DNA from: Alligator mississippiensis
Lineage: Eukaryota; Chordata; Crocodylia; Alligatoridae
Length of the DNA: 64,000 nucleotides
Assembly (NCBI RefSeq): GCF_030867095.1
Contig: NC_081824.1
Span: 137,173,433 to 137,237,432, forward strand
Direction of reading: 5' to 3'
Part shown: positions 1-12,659 of the stretch, piece by piece
Layout of the letters: each line of letters begins with the position of its first letter
Position numbering within the stretch: position 1 is the stretch's first letter
Made by a program: the position numbers and the translations under genes
The notes under the pieces: generated by a model
What the model was told of the DNA's origin: nothing
Seen by the model: the letters and a program-made list of their open reading frames with translations, nothing else
The model's database searches: none

Positions 1-2
1 AC

Positions 3-795
3 CTAAATGAACTGAACCTCTTTCTCCAGGGTGCAGGGCAAATGGTTTTGGATGTTTATGAAATCTGGAAGGCATTTCTTGCAAAACTAGCAGTTTTTTC
101 TTGGGATATTTGAACTTCGACTTTCCGCTGCTTCCAACACGTTGCACTGTCAGTGTTGATTAGATTGGAATGTACATGCAAGATTTGGAATCAGAATTTT
201 CTGACAGATTTCAAGATTTCCAGTGATTTGGCCCAATGTTTTCTATTCTAATTAAACCAGAAAACTTCAACAAAAGCCACTTGGATTTGTCTGTATTTCA
301 GTGGATGGGTGTTGAAGATTTCGAAATGCAGCTCATTGAGTTAAAAAGCTCAGGATTATGGGCAAAGTTTAGAGATCTGTGGAGTGCACTTGAAGCTACT
401 GAGAGAGATCATGGAGCATCTGTTCTGACCTGCTGGACATCTCTGCCAGTGAAATTTAACAGTTTGAAGAAAAGTGCGTTTGCAATGCTTTCAGCATTTG
501 GATCCACATACCTGTGTGAACAGGTATTTTCATACATGAAGTCAGTCCTCTGTTCCTCTTGGAGCCAGTTAACAACTAATCACTCAGCCTGTGTGCAGCT
601 TAAAGTATCCAAATATGAGCCAGACATTGGAAAAATCAGCAAGGAAAAGCAAGGGCAAGGATCACACTAAATTGGTAGGATTTGTATTTTAATTTGATTT
701 TAAATGAAGCTTCTTAAGCATTTAAAAAACCTTATTTACTTTACATACAACAATAGTTTAATTATATATAGAAAGAAACCTTATAACACTAATAT
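3..795 (+). pseudogene. hAT transposase C-terminal relic
   Basis: The 3' part of a hAT-family transposase of the ZBED/SCAND3/GTF2IRD2-like type, broken in several places. From base 3 one frame reads LNELNLFLQG then a motif like the usual 'DVYE..KAF.AKL', and it meets a stop near 109-111. The match then shifts frame, and from 236 to 670 it reads the hAT dimerisation domain, including 'AFGSTYLCEQVFSYMKS' and 'KYEPDI', to a stop. Bases 671-795 resemble the AT-rich 3' tail of these elements. In active relatives the enzyme cuts and pastes DNA in the nucleus, and this C-terminal domain mediates dimerisation. The 5' part lies outside the window. At least one stop and one frameshift make function unlikely. 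The family call is confident; the subfamily is inference. Confidence 0.85.
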
Positions 796-796
796 G

Positions 797-1540
797 CAGT
801 GTGCCCTGTTATGTACTCCTCCCACCCTCATTTTGTTTTTCTGACATACCGGCACTCTGGCACCTTCCAAGGTAGACATTGTGGCTTTTTTGGCACTCCA
901 GCCAAAAAAACATTGCCTACCCTTGCTGTAGTCGATCACTGGGGATGTTTCACTAACATTTATACAGGCTGGGTAGGCAGTGTACATGATGCATGTGTCT
1001 TTAGAAACTCGCTGCTGCATGGGATGATGGAGAAAGGACCCCCCAATATAGTAATCCAGGGTGTTGCACTGCCCCCTCTTATCATAGCGGATGCAGCTTC
1101 CCCCCTCCTGCCCTGGCTTATGAAGCCACATGGAGGACACGTTACTGATCTGCAAACGATGGCATTCAACTATCATCTCAACCAATGGAGGATGACTGTT
1201 GAATGTGCCTTTAGCTGTCTGAAAGCACAGTGGAGGTCACTGAACTGCAGGCTTGTGATGGAGCCAGAAAACATAACAGCTTTCATTGTGGCAGCCTGCA
1301 TGCTCCACAATATTTGTGAGACCAGGGGAGAGGTATTCAGTGAGTCTTGGGATAAGGAATTGTGGGAGGCAGGGGGCAGCTAGAGGTGCGGGTGGGCAAT
1401 GCATGGCACCCTCAGCATCAGTATGCAAACGCTGGTCAGGGGACCATTGTGCGGAATTGCCTGGCTGCACACATTCTGGCTGCTGCAGATGGAAATGCTT
1501 GTCTCTAGGCTGATGGATCAGTTACTGTTACCATTGAATA
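797..1540 (+). pseudogene. PIF/Harbinger (HARBI1-like) transposase, 5'-truncated
   Basis: An open stretch from 799 to 1383 encodes the C-terminal half of a Harbinger DDE transposase. Visible family blocks are 'VVDHWGCFTNI' followed by 'GSVHDACVFRNS' (usual VDHRG.FT.I...G..HDARVFRNS), 'ADAASPLLPWLMKP' (usual GDAAYPLLPWLMKP, carrying the second catalytic D), 'RMTVECAFSCLKAQWR' (the catalytic E block) and 'VAACMLHNICE'. The first catalytic block (DGTHIP) is missing or unrecognisable, so the enzyme is dead even though this stretch is open. It starts immediately after the hAT relic, so one element was probably truncated by, or inserted beside, the other. The reading becomes unclear after the stop at 1381-1383; 1384-1540 may be decayed 3' coding sequence. 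Confidence 0.85.
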
Positions 1541-1929
1541 TTTCTATGAATTAAAAAAAAATTCATTGCAACACAGTACTTCTGTCTGTCTCATAAGTAT
1601 ATTGTCTGTAGTGGGAGGCAGAGTGGGGCTGCGGTGATGGTGAGGGTGGGGGAGCCAGAGAGGGCTGAAGTGTGTTTTTCTTTGCTTATAGGTAGATTTA
1701 CATATGGTCCAGTGAGGCCTAGGCCTGGGGAAAAGGGGGCCCATGTCGGGACGGGAGTAGCTAGGCCCCCCTCCAGCAGGGCTAGGGGGAATAGGGGGCT
1801 GCTAGTCAGGAGTGAGTCATGCTGGGGTTGGGGATTCATTTTGGGAGTGAGGGGCACTGTCGGGGCTATGGGGGCTGTGGGTGGGGGGTGAGAGAAAGGG
1901 GGCTGGCCACACAACAACAAAAAAAGTTA

Positions 1930-2530
1930 TGATGGCTGCAGGCTAGAACCTGTACTCCTGGGATTGGGTGCCTGCTTGTTGTTTTTAATGGGAAATGAAA
2001 TTGCTCTTTGCAGCCCATAGTAGGCAGCCAAGCAGTTATTAATTCATTATATTAACCATGGGTAGATTAAGGGCTGAGATGGCCCCTGGCAAACTGGGGC
2101 ACTAGGGGCAGCACAGTCCAGTAGGCAATTCTGGCCACAGCCATGCAGAGTGAGTGAGGGGCTCTGTAGAGGTGGGAGTGGCTTCCTGGGGCTGTCTGCT
2201 GCCTGCAGAGTAGAACCTGTGGTCCTGTGACCAGACGGCCACCATTTGCTCTTAATGGCAAATAAAACTGCTCCTGGGTGCCCATGTAAGGCAGCCAAGC
2301 GGTTTTATATTCCTTGCATTAACCAGGGTAGATTATCAGCCAACAGGGCCCCTGGCAATCAGGGGCCCCCTGGGTAACCAGGGGCAGCATGGCCCAGGCA
2401 CCCTGGCCACCACCATGAGGGGTGGGCACGGGGGTCTGTGCAGGCAGTGGCAGCTTCCCGGGGCTGATCTGCTGCAACAGGATCAGCAGCAGTGGAAGTG
2501 ACAGTGACATCAACAGCGACAAAGACTGTG
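1930..2530. repeat. Tandem duplication, unit about 265 bp
   Basis: Two diverged direct copies, about 1930-2195 and 2196-2460, with the start of a third after 2461. Shared landmarks include 'TAGAACCTGT' (about 1944 and 2211), 'GGCAGCCAAGC' (about 2023 and 2290), 'GGGTAGATTA' (about 2059 and 2325) and 'GGCCCCTGGCAA' (about 2080 and 2347). The offset is constant at about 265-268 bp. No protein is supported. It may be a short satellite-like expansion of a mobile-element fragment. Confidence 0.75.
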
Positions 2531-2706
2531 AATGAACTGAGAATGTAAACCCCAAATCAGGGCCTGGACTAAAGGACTGTATTTGGATTAGGGAAGAGAA
2601 GAGGGTGAGAGCATGGGGGCACAGGAGAAAGGGAGCATTTATTGTAACTCGTGCGCGGGTTTCTTAATGTGGGTTAAGAGGTGTGATGGAAAGCCTATGA
2701 TAGAAG

Positions 2707-2709
<3 letters not shown>

Positions 2710-2736
<27 letters not shown>
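2710..2736. repeat. (AT)n microsatellite
   Basis: An uninterrupted run of alternating A and T of about 27 bases. Confidence 0.97.
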
Positions 2737-2737
<1 letters not shown>

Positions 2738-2969
2738 AGCCAATTCCCCATTTCCCCATCAAGAATGAAGGGGGGGTGAGGAGCAGGTGGGGACGGAGCC
2801 CTAGGCCCGCTCCCCCTGGCCTTGCCCCCCTCTTCTGTCCGCTCTGTTGCCACTGCCTCCAGGGAGTAGGGTGGGGGGCAGGCCAGCTGTGCTGGCCTCG
2901 GCTCCCCTACTCCGTCCCCTCTGTCCCCATCATCGTGTTGGCGGGCTGCCTTCTGTCAGAATGCTTCTT

Positions 2970-3065
2970 CGTGCTCTGATTAGCTGTTTGTCAGCCAATC
3001 AGAGTGCAAATAAAGCATTACAGACAGACAGACAGATAGACTTAGGCTTTTATAATACTAAAATA
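2970..3065 (+). repeat. Retroelement-like tail with (GACA)n
   Basis: A short stretch with CAGACAGACAGACAGATAGA at 3021-3040, followed by an AT-rich end. This arrangement is typical of tails of dispersed elements, but I cannot assign the family. Confidence 0.35.
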
Positions 3066-6000
3066 GAAATGTATTTTATTAATAAAAAAATGTAATAAAA
3101 AAATCTGTATGTTTGCCCCATATGGGTCATGTGCTTTATAGTCATACTCAATGTTGGCTGCATTTAATCTACTTCATATCTGGATTTTGTTGCTGGGCAT
3201 ATGCTGCTTTCAGCTGCAGTTCAAAGATAGGTAATGTACTTTATGTGATGTCCTTGTATGTGAATGTAAATGAAGGGCTTTTCCCCCATGTGGATTGGGG
3301 GAAAATGACTTGTCTTATATTTATGTAAATGCATTAATTAGAAACATGTCATTTCTGTGTCACATGACATTGTATTTAGGTTTTGTTAAATTATAAAGTC
3401 TTAAAACCAGCTGTTTCCCTTATTTTATTTATATTCTTCTGGAAAATGTGGGCAGCACAACAAAATAATGTCTCAATATTCTGAACACCTGGATCTACAA
3501 TTTTACTGAAGCAGCAGCAGCACACACTTCTCTGGCAATGCTAGAGAGCTGCCATAGCAGATATAACAATGTGGACAGGAAGGAGAGAACTTGGCAGCCT
3601 TATTTTCTAATTCCAATTAGACATTTTCCCTCCTTGGAGACATTGTATGAAGCAGCAGCTTGTCCAATCATGGGGTGTGGATGGGGGAAAGCTGGGCTAG
3701 GCTAACCATGTAAGTCCCCTGAACCCATTTCATGGCCCAAAGAATCTAGCCTTCTTTCATGGGGCACTGTACAGATGAGGACCCCTACCTTCTCTTGTAG
3801 GAAGAGAAACAGACAGGCTCAGCTAACTGTGGACCAAGCATATAATATCAGTAGCCCACAGCACAACTCCAGACTAGAAGCCTTCACCAGCTGCTTTATA
3901 ACATACAGCCACAGGGCCCCTTTGTTTGACCAGCTGGGCTACTGGCAGTCTACCAAATTTTTGGGGAGTGGCCAGAAGTGGGCATGGACTGTCATGTAAT
4001 CTGGACATGGTATGGTTCTTAACAGCAGGCAGGTGAGTGAGGGCTGTGCAACACAGCGCTTGTTTGTCCTGTGGCCACCTGGGCTGCCACCACAAGCCAC
4101 TTGCCACAACAATGACTGCAGTCAGCACCATGGCTATGGTGACTGGCTGCCTCTGCTGCTGTGGTGGCTGCCTTGACCTGGGGCCCCAGCTGAGTTTGAC
4201 ACTCCTGATGTAGTGTATCAGGTAGCCTAAGTGAAAGGCAGCTGGTATTGAAGATTTTGCATTTAAACCTTGCTAATGATGCTTGGTGTGGTAGGTGTTA
4301 AGAATGAACACAATGGAATATGGTCTGACCACTTTTTTCTTAAAATAATTCTAGGACATGTCATGTAAGAAATTTCATTAAAAGAAGCTAGTTAGGTTGC
4401 AAAGTCACTTGAAAACTTAGGAAATTTCTAATTTGTGGTTGCTTGAACAAGCTTCATTCTGCCCCTTCTGTGCATGTACATTATGATGGAGTCCCTCATT
4501 AACATTCTTGCATTATGACACTTAACGACTCTTCTGGTTTTTTTGTTAGGTGCAAAGAATGGACACACGAGAATTCAAATTGCACACGGAATGATGCATC
4601 AGCATTTTATGGCTTTCAAGTGCGTGACTTTATAAGATAATTTAATTTCTTTAAGCAGTTTTTTGTGTATAATTAGAAGCAGAACTGGACAATTTCCAGG
4701 GAAACATCTCCTGTAGATGACCTGATGCCTTTCCCATTTAAAACCGTGGCATTCTTTCTATTGGCTTCAGGGTGGTTGGATCAAACCCAGTTTGTTTAAA
4801 TAAAAAACCGAGGAAGATATTTTTAGCCAGTATTACCTCCCATTGACTTCAGTGGAGCTAGATCAATTTACATTAGTTGTGGACCTGAATTTGTCTTGAT
4901 TGTGACTATCCTCCTTTTGTCTTTGCCTTCCATGAATACTCTAACAAATTAGCTCAGTGGCAGGAATGGTCACAACAAGGTTATTTTATGCTAGTTTTGA
5001 AGAATATTCTTGAAAAGCAAATTTTGAATTTATAGTTTCTGAGTACAGTAGTTGTAGTGGAAATCCAGACCATTCCAGCTAGGAAAGACAAGCATACCAT
5101 GTGGCCTCTGGGTTTATGCAAAACATGCCTCAAATTATCTTTTACCAAATTCTTGTAATTAAATTTTAATGAACAATGTACAGCCAAGAATTATTTGCAG
5201 CAAGTATTTGGAGAATAAATGCAATTATTGAATACATTTGAGAACTCCAAAAAACCTGTTTACAGAAAGCTGACGAAGAAAAAAAACAGGCTAAATTCAG
5301 CAAATCACTACCAATTATATGTCCAGTTCTGAAATCAAATACACATTGTACCATGTACCAGTAGACAACACACTCATAGTTCTTTATTGCTCTTGGTCTA
5401 TATATGCTTAATCCTGATGAATAAACATAAGATTAAATACATGAGTAGTGCAAGGATTAAGTGTATTGGTAAGTGATTGCAGGAGTGGGGTCTAGAAATC
5501 TTTTAAATAAAGTTATGAACTACAAGAAACTCATGTAAAACTGATATTTGCAGAGTTCCTTACTTATATTTACTGCAGCAGTGGTACATTTTTTTTGTTC
5601 AGTTTACAGTCCAGAGGTCCCAATTTCAAGGCCATAGAAGCAGCGCTCATGCAACGGCCTGTTAGATTCCAACAGATCTGTGAATTTTGCTAAATCACTT
5701 GTCACAAGGACACAGAAAAGGAAAGGCTGGTAGTGGTTTAGCTTGGGTAGGGCTACACCAGTTCCAGTCACATTTCAGGATTGCAGGGAAATGAACCCTT
5801 AAGGCATCCGCTATGGCTGTCTGTAAATACACATAATGTATCTTGCTCATCATAATTCTGTGTGCTCCAGATTTCTTTTACATAATGATGCAACTTTATT
5901 TCCCTGTTTATTCTTTGACTATAGCCTCTAGAAATTAACTGGATTGCTATGTATATTTTGTGGCCTGATGAAATCTCTTATTCTTAGCTTCTGCTCAAAA

Positions 6001-7229
6001 GTTGCAAGTTAAAAATGAATAAACTTATTTACCAAACATACTGGGATATTATATTAGCTGGTGTAAATTAGTGTAGCTTTTTGGTGTTAAGGGAGATAAA
6101 AGTTCAGTTGACTTCAGTGGATTCATGCCAGTTTGTATTAGCTTGGGATCTGCTCTATGTCTTTTCAAATCCAGAAGACCTCATTTAAAAATGGTGACTT
6201 TTTCCTGACCTAAACAGCTTAGTTGGATTTTACAACATATGCTAAATATTTATGTGTCCCCACATGACTTGAAGGAGAATTATTTGCCTAAGCAAGACAC
6301 AGAATTCTAACAAACCGAAAATGCACATTGTAGGTTGGGCTATATCTTAATTAGAGGTGTTACATTAATCTGAAAAATGCTGTTGCATAATTATGGAAAA
6401 GCCTTGGCACTGCAGCCTTTTCCCCCACCAGCATGCAGGAGGTAGAAGTGAGAAACAAATTCTATATTACCACAGAAACAAGTCCATACTTATTTAAATA
6501 CGGCATGCAGGCAGATTCATGACTTACTCAGATACACAAATGGAATTCTATTTGCTGTTAACGGCTGCACAGTTTATAAAGTGAGCAGGCTAAATGGGTC
6601 ATCTGGACAGATTATTTCACTTTGGCACAGTGCAGCCCTCTGCCTCAATTGACATCAATGGTCACTAGATAGGCAATACAGAAATGTTTGGAGACAAAAT
6701 ATGCCTTCAGATTGTGCAAATGATGCTATAATTCACTCTTTGTGATACAATCATGTGACACTTTCCATCTGGAACTGTTATATTGTGGTGTTTTCCAACT
6801 GGGAAGAAGATACAGGGCCTGATTCTGCTGAGTGACCTCAGGTTCCATTTTCTTTCATTGCATATTAAAATCAATGGAAATTGAGATCATTTAACAGCTT
6901 GTGGGAAGTATTCAGCACCCTACAGGGTCAGGCCACAGAGTGCCCAATGTCTAGGCCCATCTTTAGCCCCCAGAGGACATAAATATCATATACATATGGT
7001 CTTAATACAAAGGGAGTTGGGCTACAAGTCTGGATTTCTTCAGTGATGAATGTTTTCAACTCCAATTGCTTTGCGCATACCATATTTTCTTGCATGCAAC
7101 ATACATCTGGTTTACTGAAGGCAGAATGTAGGGAAAAAGATGTTTCTCAAGCCACAGCCAACTGTGACACAAAGTAAGTCCTCCTGGGAATATACAGTGT
7201 CCAGGAAGTGTCACACAAGGTTAGGCCCT
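3066..7229. other. No gene seen; AT-rich DNA with decayed repeats
   Basis: No supportable exon or RNA gene. Short degenerate copies of a dispersed motif of the form 'TTGACTTCAGTGG' occur at about 4845-4860 and 6105-6121, and a related sequence at about 6810-6890. Confidence 0.6.
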
Positions 7230-7745
7230 GGACCCTTGCAAGGCAGTAGCATAACTAGGTTGGAGCCAGTGGGCCTTCTGCCATAGGCACTGCCTATAAG
7301 GGAGTGCTGGGATCCCCCCCTTGCCAGGAGTCTTTGCCTTGGCAGTGGCAGCCATGAGGTGGCCCTGCCTAGCCATAGCAGCTAGGTAGGGCAGTGCTAT
7401 ACTGAGCAAATATCTGGGGGAGAGGAGGGAAGGGGGGACAAGTAGAGATAGTGGGATGGTACTTCCCCCACCCCCTCCTGGGAAGCCTTGCAATCTTATA
7501 CCCAATATGTTATGTATGGGTTGGGGAGAAGTGGGGGAGCAGCTTGCAGTGACTGCTGCTGCTGGATGGATTCAGCAGTGGCAGCGGTACTGTAGGCAGG
7601 AGGATAAGCTTTCCTTTCCCCTCAGCCATGTCAGTTTGTGCATTCCCTTTCCCACCCTTTCTGTTCTGGTCAGCATTTCCCACGCCCCACCTCCCGCCAC
7701 CTTGGCCCGGCACTCAATGAGCTGGCTACACCTCTGTTGCAAGGG
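7230..7745. repeat. MITE-like element, family D (copy 1)
   Basis: The left end 'GCAAGGCAGTAGCATAACTA' (7238-7257) resembles the reverse complement of the right end '...GGCTACACCTCTGTTGC' (about 7724-7740), giving weak terminal inverted repeats around a GC-rich body. Similar ends are found at about 30862-31030 and 50170-50356. No transposase is encoded, so this would be a non-autonomous DNA transposon. The class is inferred from the ends only. Confidence 0.5.
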
Positions 7746-9125
7746 TAATAGCAAGACTGTTGGTTCTTTACTGTAAGCTGTTCTTATGTTATGGTCCTTT
7801 AAATAAAGTGTTGTTTCCACAGTACAATCCTCATCAACATACTACCAGAAGCTTACTTGCTACTTTGGGCACAAGCTACCATGCTCAGCCAACAGCTGTG
7901 GCTGTGAGGATTAACAAAGGACTCTACATCTTGGCAGCCATCTTGGCAGCTGCATGGCATGCACAGTCTCCAGGCTTGCTTCTTTTCCAGCAAAGAAAAC
8001 TGCTTCTCCATTTAAAACACATACGCCCATTTTGCAAAAAAAGGGGGGGGGCGATTTTCTGAAAAAAGGTACATGTTGTATGTGAGGATGTATGATATTT
8101 ACTTGACCTAGAGCTCTGGACCCAACTATTCATACCTATAGATTAATTTGGTTTAGGTACTTCACTAGTTTCTAGAGGCCAGATCCAACTACCTTGAAGG
8201 CATCGCACGCCCGAAAAATTCAAGTGCCTTGCCTCAGGAAAGTGATTCAAATCAAGCATACAGTGAATGGGGAAACCTAGATGCCTCCCATGGGCCATCC
8301 ACATTGCCTACTCATTCAGCACAGAAATGCCTACAGATCACCCATTGGAAAAGCTAGGTACAAGAGTGTATCAGAACTAATGCTCTTCCTCAGAGATTAG
8401 GTACCTGACTCAGGGCTGCAAGGGATGTGCCTCTATCATTTCAAAATCAGGACTGCTCAAAGGGGAGCACCTACTTGAAATGGGATGCCTTACCATAATT
8501 GACTTCAGTATAAAGCACAATACCCCACCTTTGCTACCAAACACAGTCAGTGGTGGTGTCAAGGCGACTCAGCTTTTTTGCAACAGTGATTGGAATACTA
8601 GTCCAGAAAGCTAGAATCTTGTATTCAATGTCCTCCTCACTGAGGGCATTCAAACCCATATCTCCCATTTCAAAGAAGACTGCCCAGGACATCAAACCAT
8701 AGGTTAGGCTCCACCCCTCCTATTAAAACTGGCCTATTGGGCATCCAAGGGTACAAGGTCTATGGGGTCAGAAGGGGAGCAGACCAAAAAAAAAGTAGTG
8801 TGACTATGGACTAGTGAAGTAAGCATTCCCTTGGGAAGGTGGGGACTCCCACTGCCTGTGTTATTTTTTGGTTTTTTTCCCCACCCAATGACAGTCTAAT
8901 ATAAAATACATAAAAAGCCAGGAGCAGAACCAGGGGCCCACCACCCCTTCTTTCAGAGGAGTGTCCCTTTCCTTGAGGTGCAATTACATGCCCTTTTGCT
9001 GGCTCCATGAACTAGTTAGACATTTTACATCAGACAATCACCAACTGAAAACAGAAGTAGTGGTAGGTCTCCCTTGCTTTTTTTTCTGGGCTCCTGAAGC
9101 TTGCACTCTTGGTTGCCCAACTTCA
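7746..9125. other. No gene seen
   Basis: No supportable coding or RNA gene. There is a G run at about 8043-8051. Confidence 0.6.
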
Positions 9126-9129
9126 ACAG

Positions 9130-9292
9130 AAAGTATGGAGCGTAGGTCCACACAGCCTAGCACATGGCCTGGTGCCCAGGGCAATCACCTGGGAAGTAGG
9201 AGGTGTGGACTTGAATCACTTCAGGCTGAGGCAGATCTAGAGCTCAGGTCTTTAACTTCCCAGGCAAGTGCCCTTAACCACTAGTAGGTTAC
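9130..9292. repeat. Inverted repeat of tRNA-like modules
   Basis: On the + strand, 9166-9222 reads like a decayed tRNA-type promoter: a box A-like segment around 'GGGCAATCACCTGGGAAGT' and a box B-like 'GGACTTGAATC'. On the minus strand, 9285-9240 reads 'AGTGGTTAAGGGCACTTGCC' followed by a box B-like stretch. The two modules face each other. A tRNA-derived SINE fragment or a hairpin-type repeat are both possible. Confidence 0.35.
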
Positions 9293-10477
9293 TGAGCAAA
9301 AAATAGCTGGCACCACTACACTGAAGTGTGTTTTAAGTATCAAACAGTTATTAGGTATGCTCTGACCCCACCATAAGAATTGAGATCATCTCCCATACCA
9401 AACTGGATTGCAGAAGGACTTAGGTAGGTAGGAGTGAGGCACCCAAGTGACTAGTTTGTATCACTTAGGCTCTTTCTTTATGAATTAGACACCTAAACTC
9501 CATCCAAGTTACCCTTTAGCTAGGTTGGGTTGGCCTCAGCTCTTACTGATGGATTTTAACTTCTCCCAAAAACAAATACTTGAATGATGTGCACTTTGGA
9601 ATAGCTATTTCTTGATACCATAAATGCTATTTGGATTCTCTTCTCCTATTTCAGGAAAGCATCTCTATTTAGCACAGCATGTGCTATGTGCTTGCTTATG
9701 CAATTTCCTGGATTATAGCCAAGAAGAGGGCCTCTCACTCTCATTCAGGGTGCATGGAGAGTTTAGTGTGGGAGGAAATTTAAGGGCTCCACTGTGTAAC
9801 AGTGGTCACTGCAGAGGGAACTTATTCCTTAAGTTCAGCAAAATGCAAGACTAAAGTCAATTAGATAAAAGAGAAGGAGACGTTTTAGAACTGATAAGAA
9901 GTGTGCACTTTGAAAAGGGCAGAGTTTAGATTAATGAGGCAAATGGTTAAAAGTTTGAAAAGAACATCTGAAATATTAACCAAACACTGTTAAATCTTTA
10001 CATCATTACCTGTATGTTATACTGCCTGCAGGCCACAGCAGGCTGCAGTACATTAAAGGAGTTTAGAGTGCTAGTCATGCTTCTTGTCCCTAATGGCCTG
10101 AAACCTTTTTAGCTGAGACTTCTACCCTACAAACTGTCACAGTTGTTAGAAACCATCCAGTATGCTCCACCTATCTGTTCCTGAAACCAAATATTTCAGG
10201 ACTGGTGGCATGATTTTTTCAGTAGTTCCTCATCTTTTGCGAGATGGAACTCAGTCCCTTTATCAAGGGCCCAAGGCCCTGTTCCTATAGTTTAATCTGT
10301 TGGTGCAGCCCTGCCGTTCTAGGCATTGGGCTCTACATGGTCATGAGTGAATCTTATTGTAGGATTTGGTGGCCCATCAGGTCACTGATTCTGTTTAGCT
10401 TTTGGTCAAAAGTTGTGATTTCATGTGTTTTTTCTGTTTAGCTTTTTAACTAGATAACTTGGTTATTCATATTTTTA
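9293..10477. other. No gene seen
   Basis: AT-rich DNA with no supportable coding, RNA gene or recognisable element. Confidence 0.6.
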
Positions 10478-10583
10478 TAGTTTCATAGTTTCGTAGTTGG
10501 TAGGGTCAGAAGGGACCTGAGCAGATCATCAAGTCCGACCCAATGTCATGGGCAGGAAAGAATGCTGGGGTCAAATGACTGTC
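10478..10583 (-). mobile_element. CR1 LINE, 3' end fragment
   Basis: On the minus strand this is the last ~105 bp of a CR1 LINE: 'GTCATTTGACCCCAGCATTC' leading to 'GGTCCCTTCTGACCCTACCA' and the terminal 'ACTATGAAACTATAAA'. Extreme 5' truncation is normal for CR1, which is copied from its 3' end and leaves no poly(A) tail. The 3' end closely matches the copy at 47928. Confidence 0.9.
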
Positions 10584-11783
10584 AAGAGCAGTGGTTTTGT
10601 CTAATCACTTCTATTATAGGTAAATATATGTTTTTTAAAAGTTTGGCTTAGTTTTCACTGCAACAATCCTTTACAAAACCATGCTGGGGCAATCTTTGAG
10701 TAATATAGAAGAAGGAACACCAGGAACACAGGGGTTGCTGCATTCTGCACTAGACTGAGACTTCAGACCTGGGCAGGATTCACACAGCTGCCTGTAAGAT
10801 AGAAGAAGGTTTTGTCTTCTCTTCTTCCCCTAAACAGTTGTGTAGGACAGATATAGAACTTGGCCCATACTAATTTAGAGTGTAAAGTGGATGTTGAGTT
10901 CACAATATCTGACCATGACAGTGACTGCAAACTATTTGGGATGATAAAAACTGCTGAGGCTACAAGAAAGATTTCATGAAGATTTTACTACAGTGGGGAT
11001 AGAGTAGTTTTGTGGTGGAGAAAGTGTAACAATACACTATAAACACCACAATACACACAGACAACAATATAAGCCTCTTACTGTATACATCCCAACAGGC
11101 CTTGACCTTGTAGTATCCCCTGAAATAAGACTATCAAACACTATGGGAAAAATCACTGACAATGCTTGTTCAACATACAGTGGTAGTTAAAGCATATTGG
11201 AATCAGATTCATAGGTATGTTAAAAGTATGGAAAATGATACAGGCACTTATTCTGCAAAGACTTACGTCTGTGCTTATCTGCATACGCTATGAGTAAATG
11301 TCATGCTGAACACTCACAGGGTATGTAAACACAACCAAATGAAGGTGCGACTGTCACACAAGTTCATGATAACTTCAACCTAGCTAACATGGGGGTAAGA
11401 ATAGTAATGAGGATGTGGCAGCTCCAGTATGAACTAACTACTCTGTATCCCAAGTGAGCTTCTGTAGCCATCTTTGTACTGGTATGCCACCAATAAAGCT
11501 AGCACAGGTGTATTGCTCTTACTCCTGATTGAGCTGGGCAAGTGTTCTTTATGCATGGAAAATAAAGCATGCATAAAAATCCATACATGTTTTGGGCCAC
11601 AGAAACAGGAAATGGTCATCTAGTCCAGTTGCTCTCATGGGGCTCATGTACATGCTATGATTTTTGCCCTTTCATGCGCTGCAACTGCATGTCTGTTTGC
11701 ATGAGTGGGATTTCCCAACACTTTAAAAGTGCATTAAGCTAAAACTCCTTAGATATAGTTTAGTTTGGCTTGCCAGGAATTAA
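10584..11783. other. No gene seen
   Basis: No supportable feature. Confidence 0.6.
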
Positions 11784-12097
11784 AGCGTTGTGTCCATGGG
11801 TTTGTTGCGTGCAAACACAAAGGCACTCAAAGACATGTAATGAGGCTCTTTGTCCACCAGATGGTGCTGCAACTTTTTTTGTACTTCACCCCTTTGAATT
11901 GCGTTCGTTTTCGAATTGTTTCTGCTTAATTTTTTTCCTTGGGTGATTTGCCAGTTCCCTGCTTCCACAGCTGCATGGCAGAACACAGGCATGGGGTGGG
12001 GGGCAGTGTTGGACGGCCTCACTCTCCTGTGGTGCTGGCCAAGGACTTGGCTTAATTTATTTGAAAACCTAGTGCATGTAAACACAGATGCGACGCT
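11784..12097. mobile_element. Short MITE-like element with inverted ends
   Basis: The left end 'AGCGTTGTGTCCATG' and the reverse complement of the right end 'AGCGTCGCATCTGTG' form imperfect ~15-bp terminal inverted repeats around 314 bp of non-coding DNA. No clear target duplication is visible. Superfamily not assigned. Confidence 0.4.
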
Positions 12098-12659
12098 CCA
12101 AAATAAACAAGTTTAAATTTACAATAAACCAGTTTAAATTTTATAAACTTATTTAATTTAACAAGGTTTAAAACCAGTGGTATATACAGGTGCCCACGGT
12201 GGGCTGAGGTGGTGAGCAGCAGATGCAGTGGAACCAGCCTGCCTCCACCCTGCACAGTTTTGTTGTCCCAGGCACTTTTGTGTTGAGGTGCCATGATACT
12301 TTTTGTGAGCCACCTTCTGCATGGAAAGAAACAGAGCAGCCTAAAAACAGCCCAGTTGGTTCAGCAGAGGAGGGCTAGTTATCTTGGGAGCAGTGCAGGT
12401 AAGGACAACAGTGTAGGTTCGATTGCAGAACTTGCATGTGCTGAGTTACCTCTGGTGTTTCTGCAGTGTGCCTGGCAAGAGGACCAGGAGGGAGCTTGGC
12501 TGTGAAATGGTCGGTGCGGTTTGACCAGGAGGAGGGCTGTGCAATTGTGTGGGGAGGTAGACTGTAGGTCAGCAGATAGGGTGGGGGGCGGCAATGGAGT
12601 GTGGGCTGGCAGCTGGGGGCAGGGGGGAAGATGAGCTACAGGGAATCAAAAAGGTTGAG
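12098..12659. repeat. Repeat-derived, including a hAT-like right end
   Basis: Bases 12115-12178 hold AAACCAGTTTAA-type words like those in the ends of the elements at 20 kb and 32 kb. At 12645-12665 'AAAAAGGTTGAGAACAAC' is the usual right-terminal wording of hAT MITEs (reverse complement TTCTCAACCTTTTT). The matching left end was not found. Confidence 0.35.
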
